64,000 nt of DNA, from contig NC_052504.1 of the NCBI RefSeq assembly GCF_014356525.2, positions 61,707,086-61,771,085 of the forward strand. Reading direction: 5' to 3'. Made by a program: the position numbers and the translations under genes. This DNA comes from Nilaparvata lugens (taxonomy: Eukaryota; Arthropoda; Insecta; Hemiptera; Delphacidae). Positions 44,665 to 55,979 of this stretch are shown here, in pieces (position 1 is the stretch's first letter; each line of letters opens with the position of its first letter). The notes beneath the pieces are model-generated. The model was not told where the DNA came from and did no database searches. It saw only the letters and a program-made list of their open reading frames with translations.

Positions 44665-44908
44665 TTCAGAGGAGGAAAATGTTATTGACCAATATTTGAG
44701 AGAACCGGCGACGAACGAATGGAGCCCAGCATCATTTAACATGGAATTATTGGATGCTGACGAAAGGAATGAAATGGAGGTATTACATGACATCATTAAT
44801 AATTAGCGGAATCAACTCATTCTAGAGAAAAAAGAAGAAGGAATTATTGAAACACAAATACATAGGTTCGGCCCTATTAGAAAGACGACAATTAGTATTC
44901 CACCGGAA

Positions 44909-46109
44909 ATGTTAGATGATGAACTTAGCAGTACAATTAGACAGTTGACAACACAAGGGAAAATATATTATGTATACTCAGAAGACCAGCTATTTGTGGA
45001 AAAGATCAAAGAGCTCTATAAGGGTGTTGAATGGAATAGAGATATCAAAATGATCATGTGCACCAAAAAGGTAGGAACGGTGGAGGATAAGGAACGTCGA
45101 AATGATATTATCAGACAATATCATACTGGGAGAACAAATCATCGAGGAGTGAAGGAGACAGTTGAACATCTTAAAAGACAATACTTCTGGCTGAATATGA
45201 TAAAAACAGTAAGTGATATTCTAAGTCGATGTGTGACATGTGAGCGAGTTAAATATGATAGAACACTCTACAGAACACCATTACAGTTAACTCCAACACC
45301 CGAACAACCTTTCCATACTGTAGAGGTGGACGTATTCCATTATAATAAAGAGAAATATCTCACTTTAATCGATCGATTCACCAAATTGGCAACTGCTTGG
45401 ACACTCGAGAATAAAACAGCTGACTGTCTAGTTGTGAATTTAATACGATTGTTTGGATTATATCAGACTCCCCACCAATTAGTTATGGATCGCGGAAAAG
45501 AGTTCTGCAATAACCATGTGAAAGCCGTACTTCAAGAATATGGAATTGAGAGTCACTACACAACAACGGGACACCCGCGATCTCATGGGATGATGGGGAA
45601 GATTGCACAGTAAACTAACGGAACATCTTCATCTCCTGGAAGCAGATAAGCTTATCGCAGGCAAGGAAGCCATGGCAAGAGCGATATTTGCCACCAATAA
45701 TAGCATACACTCGACCACGGGAGTTACACCGTTAGAATTGAAGGATCATCAGGAAGTGCAGGAACCAGTCAGACAGAAAATATGTGACGACAAACTCGTT
45801 AGAGTCACACATTATAATACGAAAGCAGAAGAAATTGAAAGGAAGATTCGAGTTGGAGACAAGGTGTTTAAAAAGAATCACTACAAAAGGAGAAAGACTG
45901 ATCAACGATTTGTGGGTCCGTATGTGGTTCAGGCTCTACTACCACGGAATCGGTTAAAGTTGAAGAAGGTGAATGATGTGTCATCGCGGCATGAAATAGT
46001 TCACATGCAGCAAATCAAGAGATTGAAAAGACATTCACATGACAATCACAGAAGATATTTTTTTTTTGTTGTTTTTCCTCTTTTCTCTTTTTCATATCAT
46101 TGTTTGTAA
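44909..46109 (+). pseudogene. Gypsy integrase, frameshifted
   Basis: A zinc-binding HHCC domain is visible (H..H in IRQYHTGRTNHRG, C..C in RCVTCERVKYD, about 45110-45260). The catalytic core has VEVDVFHYN (first Asp) and LVMDRGKEFCNN (second Asp). The third block reads HPRSHGMMGK (about 45572-45601), where the family has a Gly-x-x-Glu-Arg pattern, so the catalytic Glu is lost next to a frameshift at about 45600. The C-terminal part continues in a new frame to 46109 with HSTTGVTPLEL and a VGPYVV...RNRLKLKKV chromo-like/GPY region. The 44665-44908 stretch links RNase H to integrase and is broken by a stop. Confidence 0.9.
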
Positions 46110-46147
46110 ACTTATTTTTTTTTTGTTTTGTGAATCTTGGTGATAGT

Positions 46148-46162
46148 AGAGACTGGGGGGAG
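46148..46162 (+). other. Polypurine tract before the 3' LTR
   Basis: A 15-bp tract, agagactggggggag, follows the integrase by about 40 bp, where plus-strand priming is expected in Gypsy elements. The LTR should start with the following tccccacgg. Confidence 0.6.
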
Positions 46163-46199
46163 TCCCCACGGATTTCACATCGACATGCCATGCTTGTTA

Positions 46200-46912
46200 C
46201 TAACCCTCTGATCCTAGTTTAAGCGAATGCTATTTGTATGCAACTAAATTTGCCACAGGTGTCTGGCTTATTCTCAATTTATACCACTCGACCAATTATT
46301 TAGGTTGCCGACTAGTAAGTACCAAAGAACCTAACCTCAAAAATTATTATTCTATATTATTAATTAAATAGCAATAATATTTTCCTTTTCATTTGTCTGT
46401 TCAAAACTGTAGCCTGGATACCCGTTATTATCTAATCTCGAGTTTGTTGACATCGTATCTAGCGATAGCAATACAGCTGTTTGCTTGAAACCTATAAATT
46501 CTTTCCATTCAATGATTTTGATAACTATTTAAAATATCTTCTTATAATTTATATATTTTTGTGATTTATAAATTTTTATGTATAGGCTATGAACATTCTC
46601 ATTGTTTGAGTTCTAATTAGGCATAGATGACAAGGATAGCTGCTCCTACTGGCGAACAAGTGAATTTTATTCCACTTTTATGCCAGAGGTTTCATTTCCA
46701 GCACTTGCGCTTTAGATTTCACTTGTTCGTGTTAAAAGTTGAAAGGAGACTCATAATACTAGGTTGAGGTACATGTAACTGCAAACTTTGTAATGGTTTG
46801 GTTCTTTAGGTAATGAAGTTTGAATTGAATTGAATTTCACAGTGATTTCACAAAATTTGACCAAATATTATTCCTGCCATATGTGAAATCAGTGATCATA
46901 AAGTAATCTTAT
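46200..46912. other. Probably 3' LTR plus AT-rich DNA, no gene
   Basis: The first few hundred bases after the polypurine tract should be the LTR, but no second copy exists here to define its end. A palindromic-like pair, cacttgttcg (near 46719) and cgaacaagtg (near 46654), may mark a short MITE between about 46640 and 46735. Confidence 0.4.
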
Positions 46913-47578
46913 ATTATCCTATACTATTAAAAGAGCAACTTCTGTTTATATGTTTAGATGTTTGTATTTCACCGGATCTCGAAAACGGCTCTAACGATTC
47001 TCACGAAATTCAAAACATTGTAGGTTTATAATATAAAGATTCAACTGCACTAGGTCTCATCCCTGAGAAAACTCGCTGAAGGACATGGAAAGGATAACAA
47101 TTATTCATCCTTGGGAAAACAGATGATAATTTCGTCGTCTGTCGAAACCGAAGATGCGTGTGGGAGAGAAACTGAATTATTTCCAGCTGTGTAATCAATC
47201 AGCAAGAAATATTATCTAGAAATTTTCGTGTCAAAATTATGACTCAGCTGTTGAACTTTTGTAATCATTCAATGAGGTACTTAGTGCCGGTTGCAAAAAA
47301 GCCGGGTTATTTTAAATCTCGATTAATTCCAGTAGATCCATTTTTTTGAAATGGTCTTCTCTGATTTGGTTCACGTGAAGTTGATCAGGATTAAAATTTA
47401 ACCGGTTTTTATGAAACTGGGCCTTTGTGAGGGAACTTTTTGCATTCCTCTGGGAATTAATCTCAATTTACTGTGATTAGATAGAACATTTCTGTATGAA
47501 TGTTATTACAATTTTTTCTTTTGTAATAGATTTTTTATGCTTTTGTACTCCAGAGCGAAGCTCGGTCCCCGATATTGT
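46913..47578. mobile_element. Composite short element with a nested MITE
   Basis: It starts with tcctatactattaaaagagc, followed by a ttctgtttatatgtttagat segment and an accggatctcgaaaacggct segment. It ends with ccagagcgaagctcggtccc near 47575. This beginning and end resemble a widespread class of insect non-autonomous elements, often attributed to Helitrons, but I cannot show Helitron hallmarks here. A MITE at 47283-47430 sits inside. Confidence 0.45.
47283..47430. mobile_element. Short MITE with GCCGGTTGCA ends
   Basis: The left end, tgccggttgcaaaaaagccg, and the reversed right end (ggcccagttt...aaaccggttaaa) form an imperfect inverted pair. The interior is inverted as well (cgattaattcc against tgatcaggattaaa). 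The ends resemble those of the 1.95-kb element at 3231-5185. Confidence 0.6.
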
Positions 47579-47579
47579 A

Positions 47580-48940
47580 TAATATGTAATCGAAGAAAGA
47601 CGTGACATCTAGGATAAGCTAGGTGTCCTTCTAGGGCGTCACGGCAAAGAGACGTCCCAGTATTGATGAAAAGTTGAAAAATATTCAGAAAAGTGATTAT
47701 AAAAGGCATGTAGGATAATTTTAACTCCACCAATAAATGATATTTTATCAAGTGCTTATCTATTAGAAAAAACCGAGTAAACTGATAAAATAATATTATT
47801 TCATAGCTTCTCATTCCAATTCAAGAATTGCGAAACAGTAAGCAATAGTTCAAATATTATAGTAAGATTCTCTTTATTCATTTATAGTAAGATTCTTGCT
47901 GTATCATCCATGCAGCAAACCAATTGAATCTTCAATATTAGGGGCTATTAATGAAAAGAATGCTTGTTCTTTGATATATGATTATTATATTTCCATAATT
48001 TTTTATAAGTCTAAGATTGTTGTTGATAACAAGTGAATGATGAAATGATTCGAGAAGACATTATACACAACAATAGACTTACATATATATATTACCTTGG
48101 ATCTGAGTCAGAAGAATTTAAGCATAACCTGTGTGTCTCTGCAAAGTTCCCTGGAAATTCTAGATGAATGACACAGCAGGATCTTCTATTACTAACTTGA
48201 GAGTAGAATAGCACGGAAACGCTGAATGGCATACTGTCAATGAACTAAGGGGGAAAAGGAAGTAGATCCAATCTGAGCTTCAATCAATATCAATAGGGAC
48301 TTGAATGTTCAATCTCCGACTCTTGAATGCAGTTCAGACTACAGATGGGTCTATGTAAAAATTTTCATCATAGCCTATTTCATTTCTTCCGCTCAATACA
48401 TTGAGATCTGGATTTGAATTGAAGCACACATGCATATTTCAAAGATGCGTGCATCCTACACAGTCATAATATTCCATTTATAAAGTGAAAATTGGAAAAG
48501 CCAAAGCTTGCCACAGACTGATCGGAAACAGTATTCAAAACAGGAAAATAGTGGATTTTCCCTGTTATATTTTCTTGTTCCGTTTCGGATCAGCATCCAT
48601 CTTTCTCTAAACTCTATTGTATATTGTTACATATTATTATTCCACTTACAACTCGATTACGAGGTGAATGCATGAGTAGTAGCCTACACATGAAAGTAAT
48701 CTGAATAAATTTTAAATAAAGTCTAAAACTGGCTTTCTCATCAACATTCAATTCATTCACATCATAATTTGTGGAAAATAGATCATTCAAAAAATTCATC
48801 ATAATTTGTGAAAAATGGATAGTCTAGTTAAATATATTAACCAACAACAGAAATCCATGATGTAAAGCAAAGTAATATTATGGATTTGTTATAGATTGTG
48901 AATCCCACCCAAGGATCCAATGACCAAAGATTCTGATTCA
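47580..48940. other. No gene recognised
   Basis: AT-rich. A short direct repeat, atagtaagattctc/atagtaagattctt, lies at about 47860-47895. No coding feature is supported. Confidence 0.35.
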
Positions 48941-48942
48941 TC

Positions 48943-49520
48943 TCATAAGGATACCATTACTAAGCAAATTAATAAATAACCCTCTTCTTGCATTTCTTTT
49001 ACATATTTACATTTCCATAAATGCAGCAAGTAATAGTTATCATACATCATAATACAAACAATGTTCTGTATGCAATAATGAGCTTCTGCTGCATTAAAAT
49101 TAAGGATGAAAATATCCTTTTCCATTCGAGTAGGTTTTTTCAATTTCTCTAGAGCCATACTTCCTCGTAGACAATCTTCATTCTCTACCGACTCTAACCG
49201 TTCTCTTGCAACATGTTGCCACGTTGCTCCGCCGCACACTCTTATGAATTGTTGTCCCATCTATATGGAGGCCATCCTATGCTTCTTCTGTAGGTAATTG
49301 GTTGCCAGTCCAAAATCGCTTTTGCTCATCTTCCATCGATTGTCCTTACAATGTATCCAGCCCAATTCCATTCGCTCCACTAATTTTATCTTCTCCACAT
49401 CTTCCATTCTTGTTTGAATTCTTATCCATGATTTTGACTTCCTATCTGTTTGCTTGACTCCTATGATACTTTTCTACATCCCTCTCATAGTAGTTCTGAG
49501 TTTTCTAATTCGTTATGTGT
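48943..49520 (-). pseudogene. C-terminal relic of a LINE reverse transcriptase
   Basis: The reverse strand encodes, with frameshifts, a succession typical of the region after the palm in 'endonuclease-reverse transcriptase' LINEs (RTE- or I-like): TTMRGM and SIIGVKQTDRKSKSWIRIQ (about 49500-49420), MEDVEKIKLVERMELGW (about 49405-49360), a damaged segment, then RVCGGATWQHVARERLE (about 49245-49195), which matches the usual 'RWVDDIRRVAG..W...AQDR..W' block. No palm motif is present. It is a 5'-truncated fossil. Confidence 0.65.
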
Positions 49521-49619
49521 TTGAAGACCACGTTTTATTCATGTTTTTATTATTATATCATCAACTGACCTCCTATTAGGGGGTATTTGGACTTATCAAT
49601 ATCGTAAGTCAATGAAATA

Positions 49620-49722
49620 CAGAACATAAATACATGAAAAGTCAATATATATTTTTTTCTCTCCAAACCCCATCTCGACGCTCGTAGTTTAGAACATAAA
49701 TACATGGAAAGTCAATACATTT
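49620..49722. repeat. Short direct repeat
   Basis: The phrase agaacataaatacatg, then aaagtcaatayat and a T-run, occurs at 49621-49655 and 49691-49725, suggesting a local duplication or the target duplication of a small insert between them. Confidence 0.6.
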
Positions 49723-49728
49723 TTTTAT

Positions 49729-50020
49729 TATTTATAATCAAAAGCTGAGGACCCAGTACTGACCCCTGGGGGACCCCGCTTCTCGTCTTCATCCATTCTG
49801 AATGGAACTCATGGGTATGAGAGTCAATGACAACCTGCTGATACCTTTCGTTGAGGTTGGAAAAAAAACATCTGAACACGGCGCCATCGAATCCATACAA
49901 TTGCAGCTTTTTCAACATGATCTCTACATTGATAAGGTCGAATGCCTTTGAGAGATCGGCTATCGAACCATTCACTTTGAATTTTTTATCAACAGATGTT
50001 GGACACAGTTTCATAACCAT
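49729..50020 (-). pseudogene. LINE reverse-transcriptase palm fragment
   Basis: The reverse strand encodes VNGSIADLSKAFDLINVE (first catalytic Asp in the DLSKAFD block), MLKKLQLYGFDG, NERYQQVVID and KTRSGVPQGSVLGPQL. These are consecutive blocks of a CR1/Jockey-group reverse transcriptase palm. The fragment stops before the YADD box and has no finger domain upstream, so it is a short internal piece. A T-rich stretch immediately follows on the plus-strand left side. Confidence 0.88.
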
Positions 50021-50099
50021 ACAGCTTTACTGGTAGATTGCTGGTCTGTGCCAACTTCCTCTTGCAAAATCTGGATCTTAGTGGGAAGTTGTACTTTTT

Positions 50100-51840
50100 G
50101 AGCATAGACTAACCTATTGCAACTCTCCTATAGTAATGTCGCCCCATACTATTACTGAGGATGATTTATTTCCACAAACATAATGAAGAAATGACCCAGA
50201 AAACTCAAATAGAATAATTATTGAACGGAATTCCAAATTAAATGCTGTCAATCACCTCGAAAACCTATATTTATAATAAATGCAATTATTCAAAGCATTC
50301 AAAAAAAATTCAATTACTCATTTATATCCATATAATAGGATGTTCTTCACTTCCATAATGTGGATTTCAGTGTGATGAATCCTATAACATACAATCAACA
50401 AAAATGGTGAGAGCGCTGAATAGCAGCTCCCTATTTTATTTGGAGCGGGACAAATTATACTGTAACCTTGAATTGGTGCTATTAGGTTTATAAAACTTTG
50501 ATGCTGTGTTCGACAAGCCAGTGACAATTGCATTCGAGTTTGGAAAGGAATTTGGGAGAAATTCCATCAATTTCTGAGTCGTTTGAATAGTGTAAACTGC
50601 AATTGAGAATCCACCCCGCAGTCTTCACAAAGCAATGCAGAGCAAATTGGATGAGTCTCAAAACGGCGAATTCCATTCATGGATTAATTTTCATTACGAG
50701 GGTTTGTGGTCAACCATGATAACGCCTCTTGAATACAGATCAACGGTCATATAATTAGTTCATTGTTGTGAATTGATTTTGCAGAGCCCGACTCTGAATA
50801 CAAAGTCAACCGTCCCACATCCATTCAAAATAGCTTGTGACAGTGCAAAGGATTATTTCGAAAGTTTCTGGATGATATTCTTATGAGCATGGCAGGATGC
50901 TCAGGATAGACTTACAAGCTTCTAAAAGAAAGTTTCTGTGGCGAAGTTTCCTCGTGAGCCGACTTAAGAAAAGGGGTAAGCGGGTTCTATTAAACAATTC
51001 AAACTTCCTCCACTTTTGAAATTTTTATTGGGAGAAAACTTGCAGAGATTCTATCCAATCTCTTGACTGGGGAATTGAAAAAGCCGGTAAGCTCAATCTT
51101 ATTGTGGAACAGACCATTTCTAATGTTTCTACACAGATTATTTTTGTATTCTTGTAACTCTAATGTTTTTACTCATTCACTTGGACTCGAATAAGACAAA
51201 AATAGCCGTTGAACTTGATAACTTCAAAGGAGAAATAAGCATTTGAGGAGGATAAAATCCCCAACAAAAATACGAGGAGCTCTCAAATAAATGTAGAACA
51301 CTATAATAACTCTAGACTAATATGAATATGAAGATTCATATATTAAACAATAAAATATGGATAAATGTGAATATTCCTTCCTCTATTGAATACTATCAGT
51401 AACTTATTGCTCGTATAATGATGATGTTTTCCAATAGTGATACTAGTTAGTAACCAGCCACAACTTTATGATAATTCAATCAAGTTTAGGTCCAGAATGA
51501 TAGAAATAATCGAAAACCATGCTTATTGCCCTTACTATTCCATAATGTTTCGTGTAGTAGGGCAAACCACTGATGACATTATCGAGTCTTCAGGTGACTT
51601 AAAAATTCTGGAACAATAATAATATTTCTGGTATGGTAATCGATTCTGCAGATGCCCAAATACTGTATGTTCATACTGATACTTGTCATTAAAAAAGATG
51701 AATGATTAAACTGTATGATTAAGCATATTAACCATTGATTTATGAAAGGATGTGAAGAAATAGAACTAACAAAGTGATACTTGCATACTAAAGTTTCAAG
51801 ATTCGTTAGGTGGATGTTCTAGGATATTTCATCCCTGGAA
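50100..51840. other. Mostly unique; weak SINE-tail match
   Basis: Positions 50218-50300 (aattattgaacggaattcca, aaatgctgtcaatcacctcg) resemble the tail of the SINE at 2413-2490 and are probably an old truncated copy. The rest is AT-rich with no gene that I can support. Confidence 0.4.
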
Positions 51841-51846
51841 GCTTTT

Positions 51847-52016
51847 ATATTTATATATTTATATATTTATATATTTATATATTTATATATTTATATATTT
51901 ATATATTTATATATTTATATATTTATAATTTATATATTTATATATATTTATATATTTATATATATTTATATATTTAATATTTATATATTTATATATTTAT
52001 ATATTTATATATTTAT
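51847..52016. repeat. (TATTTATA)n microsatellite, block 1
   Basis: An 8-bp AT repeat with a few phase slips, about 20 units. Confidence 0.95.
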
Positions 52017-52025
52017 AGAATGAAC

Positions 52026-52355
52026 CTAGAATGAATTTATTTTTTGTAATGGTTTTTCTTATAGCTTTATTAAATTTTGTTTTATATGGAACACAAATAT
52101 ATTCTTTATATATATATATATTTTATATTTATATATTTATATATTTATATATTTATATATTTATATATTTATATTTATATATTTATATATTTATATATTT
52201 ATATATTTATATATTCATATATTTATATATTTATATATTTATATTTATATATTCATATATTTATATTTATATATTTATCAATTTGTGTTCCATATAACAC
52301 AAAATTTAATAAAGCTATAAGAAAAACCTTCACAAAAAATAAATTCATTCTAGGT
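52026..52355. repeat. Inverted repeat around an AT microsatellite
   Basis: Positions 52026-52097 (cctagaatgaatttattttt ... atatggaacacaaa) are the reverse complement of about 52282-52355 with only a few mismatches. The loop is a second (TATTTATA)n block, 52118-52275. The right arm is the beginning of the Penelope-like coding fragment, so the left arm is an inverted duplicate of that element's truncated 5' edge. Confidence 0.88.
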
Positions 52356-52774
52356 TATAGGACAACAAATAATGCATTCGAACTGATAAAAAAGAAATCA
52401 AATTTAAATGTACAGCAAGATAAGTTTAAAAAATCTGGTATCTATGAACTTAGATGTAGTGATTGCAACAAATTCTATATCGGGCAAACGGGTAGAAATT
52501 TCCATATCAGGTTTCGAGAACATATCCAAGCACTAAAATCTAAAAATTATACACAAAAGTCGGCATTTGCTGAACACTTGATAGATTCAGGCCAAAATTT
52601 TACAGATATAAATTCCAATATGAAAATACTTAATCATGGTAATAAAAGTCAAAAACTGAATGTCAAAGAAGAATTTCATATTTATAAAGCAGCAAAATTA
52701 AACAGAGATGAAATAATAAACTTGATCCAATTAGACACCAATAACCCCATTTTTGATAGAATCATGCGAATTTG
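52282..52774 (+). pseudogene. Penelope-like element, GIY-YIG endonuclease end
   Basis: The frame, open from the microsatellite, encodes about 160 residues of a retroelement C-terminus. An RTTNNAFELIKKK linker precedes GIYELRCSDCNKFYIGQTGR (about 52438-52497), which contains the GIY and YIG motifs with the extra Cys pair typical of Penelope-like elements. It is followed by FHIRFREHI with the conserved Arg and by FAEHLIDSGQ. The stop is at 52772. The reverse-transcriptase domain is missing; the copy starts within the linker. The reading frame of what remains is intact. The microsatellite-encoded Tyr/Ile-rich residues upstream are not part of the protein. Confidence 0.9.
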
Positions 52775-52871
52775 AACCCAAAATTTACAGTCCTAGTTCA
52801 TAAAAACATATGAATACACTAACATATGATCAAAATAAGAGTCTTCCATTAGTATTTATTTATTTAATTCA

Positions 52872-52914
52872 TATCACTTGAAAATGGCATAATTGACCGA
52901 AACATGTCGTGATA
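52872..52914 (+). ncRNA. Decayed hammerhead-ribozyme-like motif of a Penelope element
   Basis: Stem I can form between tatcac (52872-52877) and gtgata (52909-52914). The core after stem I is ttgaaaa where the hammerhead consensus is ctgatga, so two or three core positions are altered. A short stem II lies in tggcataattgacc, followed by the conserved gaaa (52899-52902), a two-base-pair stem III (ac-at-gt) and the gtc cleavage triplet (52906-52908). Minimal hammerheads of this shape are known from Penelope-like elements. The altered core suggests that this one does not cleave. Confidence 0.6.
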
Positions 52915-52998
52915 AAATATTTTTAAAAAAGGGTACTGAGATTTTCAATTATTTTCTTTATATTTATATTACAAGTAGCCCTATACAGGAAAGAGATT

Positions 52999-53111
52999 AT
53001 ATATTTATATATTTATATATTTATATATTTATATATTTATATATTATATATTTATATATTTATATATTTATATATTATATATTTATATATTTATATATTT
53101 ATATATTTATA

Positions 53112-53160
<49 letters not shown>
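52999..53160. repeat. (TATTTATA)n microsatellite, block 3
   Basis: The same 8-bp repeat as at 51847-52016 and 52118-52275, ending in an uninterrupted (TA)n run. Together with block 1 it brackets the Penelope-like fragment. Confidence 0.95.
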
Positions 53161-53164
53161 CTTA

Positions 53165-55380
53165 AATATTCATTCAAATCGTTTTTAAAATGAAATCTCA
53201 TCAATTTAATATCCATATAAATAATATCAAGTGACAAGAGAGAATTTTGAGCACCTGAGTTTTCGAGACTCTTGAACAAATTTGATAAGCCTCCATGTTC
53301 AAGTTATACTGGTTGAGAGTCGTTATTCAAATTAATGCATCTGTCATTTTTAGTCGCCATTTAAGTCTCCTCGTTCAAATTCCTCGTCACGCAGGAGTTT
53401 GTGGCAATTGTTGGACGATTCAGCTGGTATCTCTCTTAATTCAAAGTTGATGAATGGGTCAGACTTGGATGGGTTTTTGTAGTTTCTGGAAAATAAGTCT
53501 TGTTATAAAAGTATATATAGTTTTCCATTCAGATTCAAATGTGTCAGTTCTTAAATTAATAATTTTCCTCTTCAAATATGATTCCAATTGCTCAATCTCG
53601 TTTTCTCAACTGATTTTTTCTTTCAATAGCTACTATGAAAAGAGCGATTACAAGCAACTTTAAGGTCTATGTCAACAATATAATTGATCAGAACAATGAT
53701 AGTCGCATCAGAGAACAATATATTCATTGAAAGAAATGTATTCTATTTTCTTTTCACTATCTGGTTGCTCTGACTGACAAATTAGAATTGAAATTCAACT
53801 TTGTGAAGCTTCAATATTTTCTTATCAATCTGTTTGGCAATAATTCTTATCTTATCAAAATACTGTAATTATAAATAATTATTGAAGGGAATTAATTGGA
53901 AGTGGTAGGCAGAATATTCGTGACTGAATACCAGTTTTCTCCAATTACTCAGGTTATCCATTCAATTGATAAGTTCAGTCAAAAATAAATCAACACTCAG
54001 TTAATATTATCCCCTTGGGTTTACTCATTCCTTGATCATTGATATTTCAGGCATTGATGAGAGATGGCTACTGTCAACGGAATAACATTACAGTATCAGA
54101 TCATGAATAATATTATTATTCTCCTCTCACGATTTTCAATTACAATAACTATATCGTTTTCCAATTCCAATTGATTCCCACTTCATTCGACAGATGACAG
54201 ATCAATCGAAAGTTCTCGTAATTGGAAAAGAAGCTTGCGTATGCGGGATAAATATTTGATCGCAAAATGAATTAGATTTTGAAATATTTTCACCTCAATT
54301 CACTATGGCAATGTACAATAAACAACATTAATCAATTTATTGATGAAAACAACTGGTGAAATAATTTGCCCTTTCATTGGCAATATCGTTGAAAAAGAAA
54401 TATCATGCACATTAAATCAATCATTCTAAACATAACATGGAATAATAGTTGAAGAATTTTCCGATGAATTTGTATGGAAGAGAACAAAACTCATCACATG
54501 AATAGCAAAGCATCATTCTGAATGAAGTTTGTAAGCTTTTCCCTGAGAAACATACGACATCGATAAGCTCACTTGCTCAAAAAAGTGAACATCATGTTTT
54601 TCCAACCTGGGTTTTTTCACAGCATTTGAATTTTCTACCAGATTCAATTTTGCAACGAGTCATTGATGACACTCTCTTCGATCGATGTTTGAGTAAATGA
54701 AACAACGTTCGTGTTGAATTTGAATTACTCGTGTCCACGTGTGATGATTTTCTCATCACGGACTGTGAAGCATTTTTGATGTGGAACCCAACTGACAGTG
54801 GAGCTGTGGCTGGAATGGCCTACAGTTTGGAGTGAGTTTTAATTGTACGAATGACAAAATAATCCTGTCACAGGGCTCCTACCCTCCATCAGTAATGATT
54901 GTGATTATAATAGATCATACCAAGTCCTGAATCACTGACTATAGCTGCTTATTATCTTTGTTTTGCAGGGATATTTGTACTGCTTCAATGGTGATTCTTC
55001 GAACTCGAACCAAAGAAGTAACTCAATCCTGGGAAATTTAAAAAAATGAACTATTGGAATTCTTCCATTTTTGAGGTAGGTTGATGCAAATCGAATACTA
55101 ATTACTACAAACAAAGTACACATATAGTTCATACTATGATATATCGTCTTTCAATGTCATTGCCCAGGGGTGAAACATGATAGAAAGGTGAAGGTGCCTC
55201 CAAGTTTGAGAGAGTTAGAAATAACGCATGGATTCAAACGGGTCAGAAGCTCAGAACATACAGCTCCACTGCTTCTACCCAAATCCAGCACGCTCATGAA
55301 TTCAATAACATACATTTATAACATACATCAATGATACATCTGAATGAATAATATATCATTAAATATTATGGATGGAATTA
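53165..55380. other. No gene recognised
   Basis: Unique-looking AT-rich DNA; no motif, RNA or repeat that I can support. Confidence 0.35.
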
Positions 55381-55399
55381 TGGTTAAATGACACACTAA

Positions 55400-55520
55400 C
55401 AATCAAATTAAAATCAAATCAATTTATTTTCCACATTGCATTACAAAAAAAATGTAAAATTTCATAAATTCAATTATAAATAGAATACATAAATTGAAAT
55501 AGAAAATGATACATTATTAC
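55400..55520 (-). repeat. Possible LINE 3' tail
   Basis: On the reverse strand an A-rich stretch with aataaattgattt follows AT-rich 3'-UTR-like sequence, resembling the end of the LINE at 26460-26500. Upstream (to about 55980) no reverse-transcriptase motif is readable, so this is tentative. Confidence 0.3.
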
Positions 55521-55979
55521 ATTAATGCTAGTATATAGATGGCGTGGAATTCCCCCAAGAAGACTATCTTACGTCTGTGAATGAGGGAGAGTTCTTGCAT
55601 GAAAATAGAGTAACATGTATTCATGTAGCACATCTGTGCTATGAAGTATTAACTTTATGTTTTATACAACCCATATAAATAGAAAAAGTAACTGCTGTTC
55701 ATAGTTTATTCAAAAAATACATCATCAATAGCAGAGCAGAGTTAATTATAAATTTACAAGTGGGTGAGTAAGGGAACCTAAGACCAGCAATGAAGTGAAA
55801 AAGTTATATTTTAATTAAATTGAGCTGGTGATTTATACTAGATGTACGGTGAATGGAGCAGTTCCTCACTTCCAATCCAGCCTATGCCAAAAAGCCACTC
55901 GACCAACCTCTTTTATAGACCACGTCGCTGCAATCCTCACCCTCCCTGATGACGTCCGGCAAATTCCTATAGATAATTT

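Larger units (their letters stand above)
41746..46200 (+). mobile_element. Degenerate Ty3/Gypsy LTR retrotransposon
   Basis: The order gag (zinc knuckle), protease, reverse transcriptase, RNase H, integrase is the Ty3/Gypsy order. A polypurine tract, agagactggggggag (46148-46162), marks the start of the 3' LTR. The LTR's right boundary was not found, and no matching 5' LTR or primer-binding site was found upstream of gag, so the copy is 5'-truncated or its 5' LTR has diverged. No envelope-like gene follows integrase. Multiple frameshifts, stops and lost catalytic residues show it is inactive. Confidence 0.92.

Noticed and set aside
49621..49725. CRISPR-like direct repeat
   Set aside because: Only two repeats with a single spacer, in an animal genome, next to a LINE fragment.
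52031..52297. Tyr/Ile-rich 88-codon frame
   Set aside because: It is the (TATTTATA)n microsatellite in translation.
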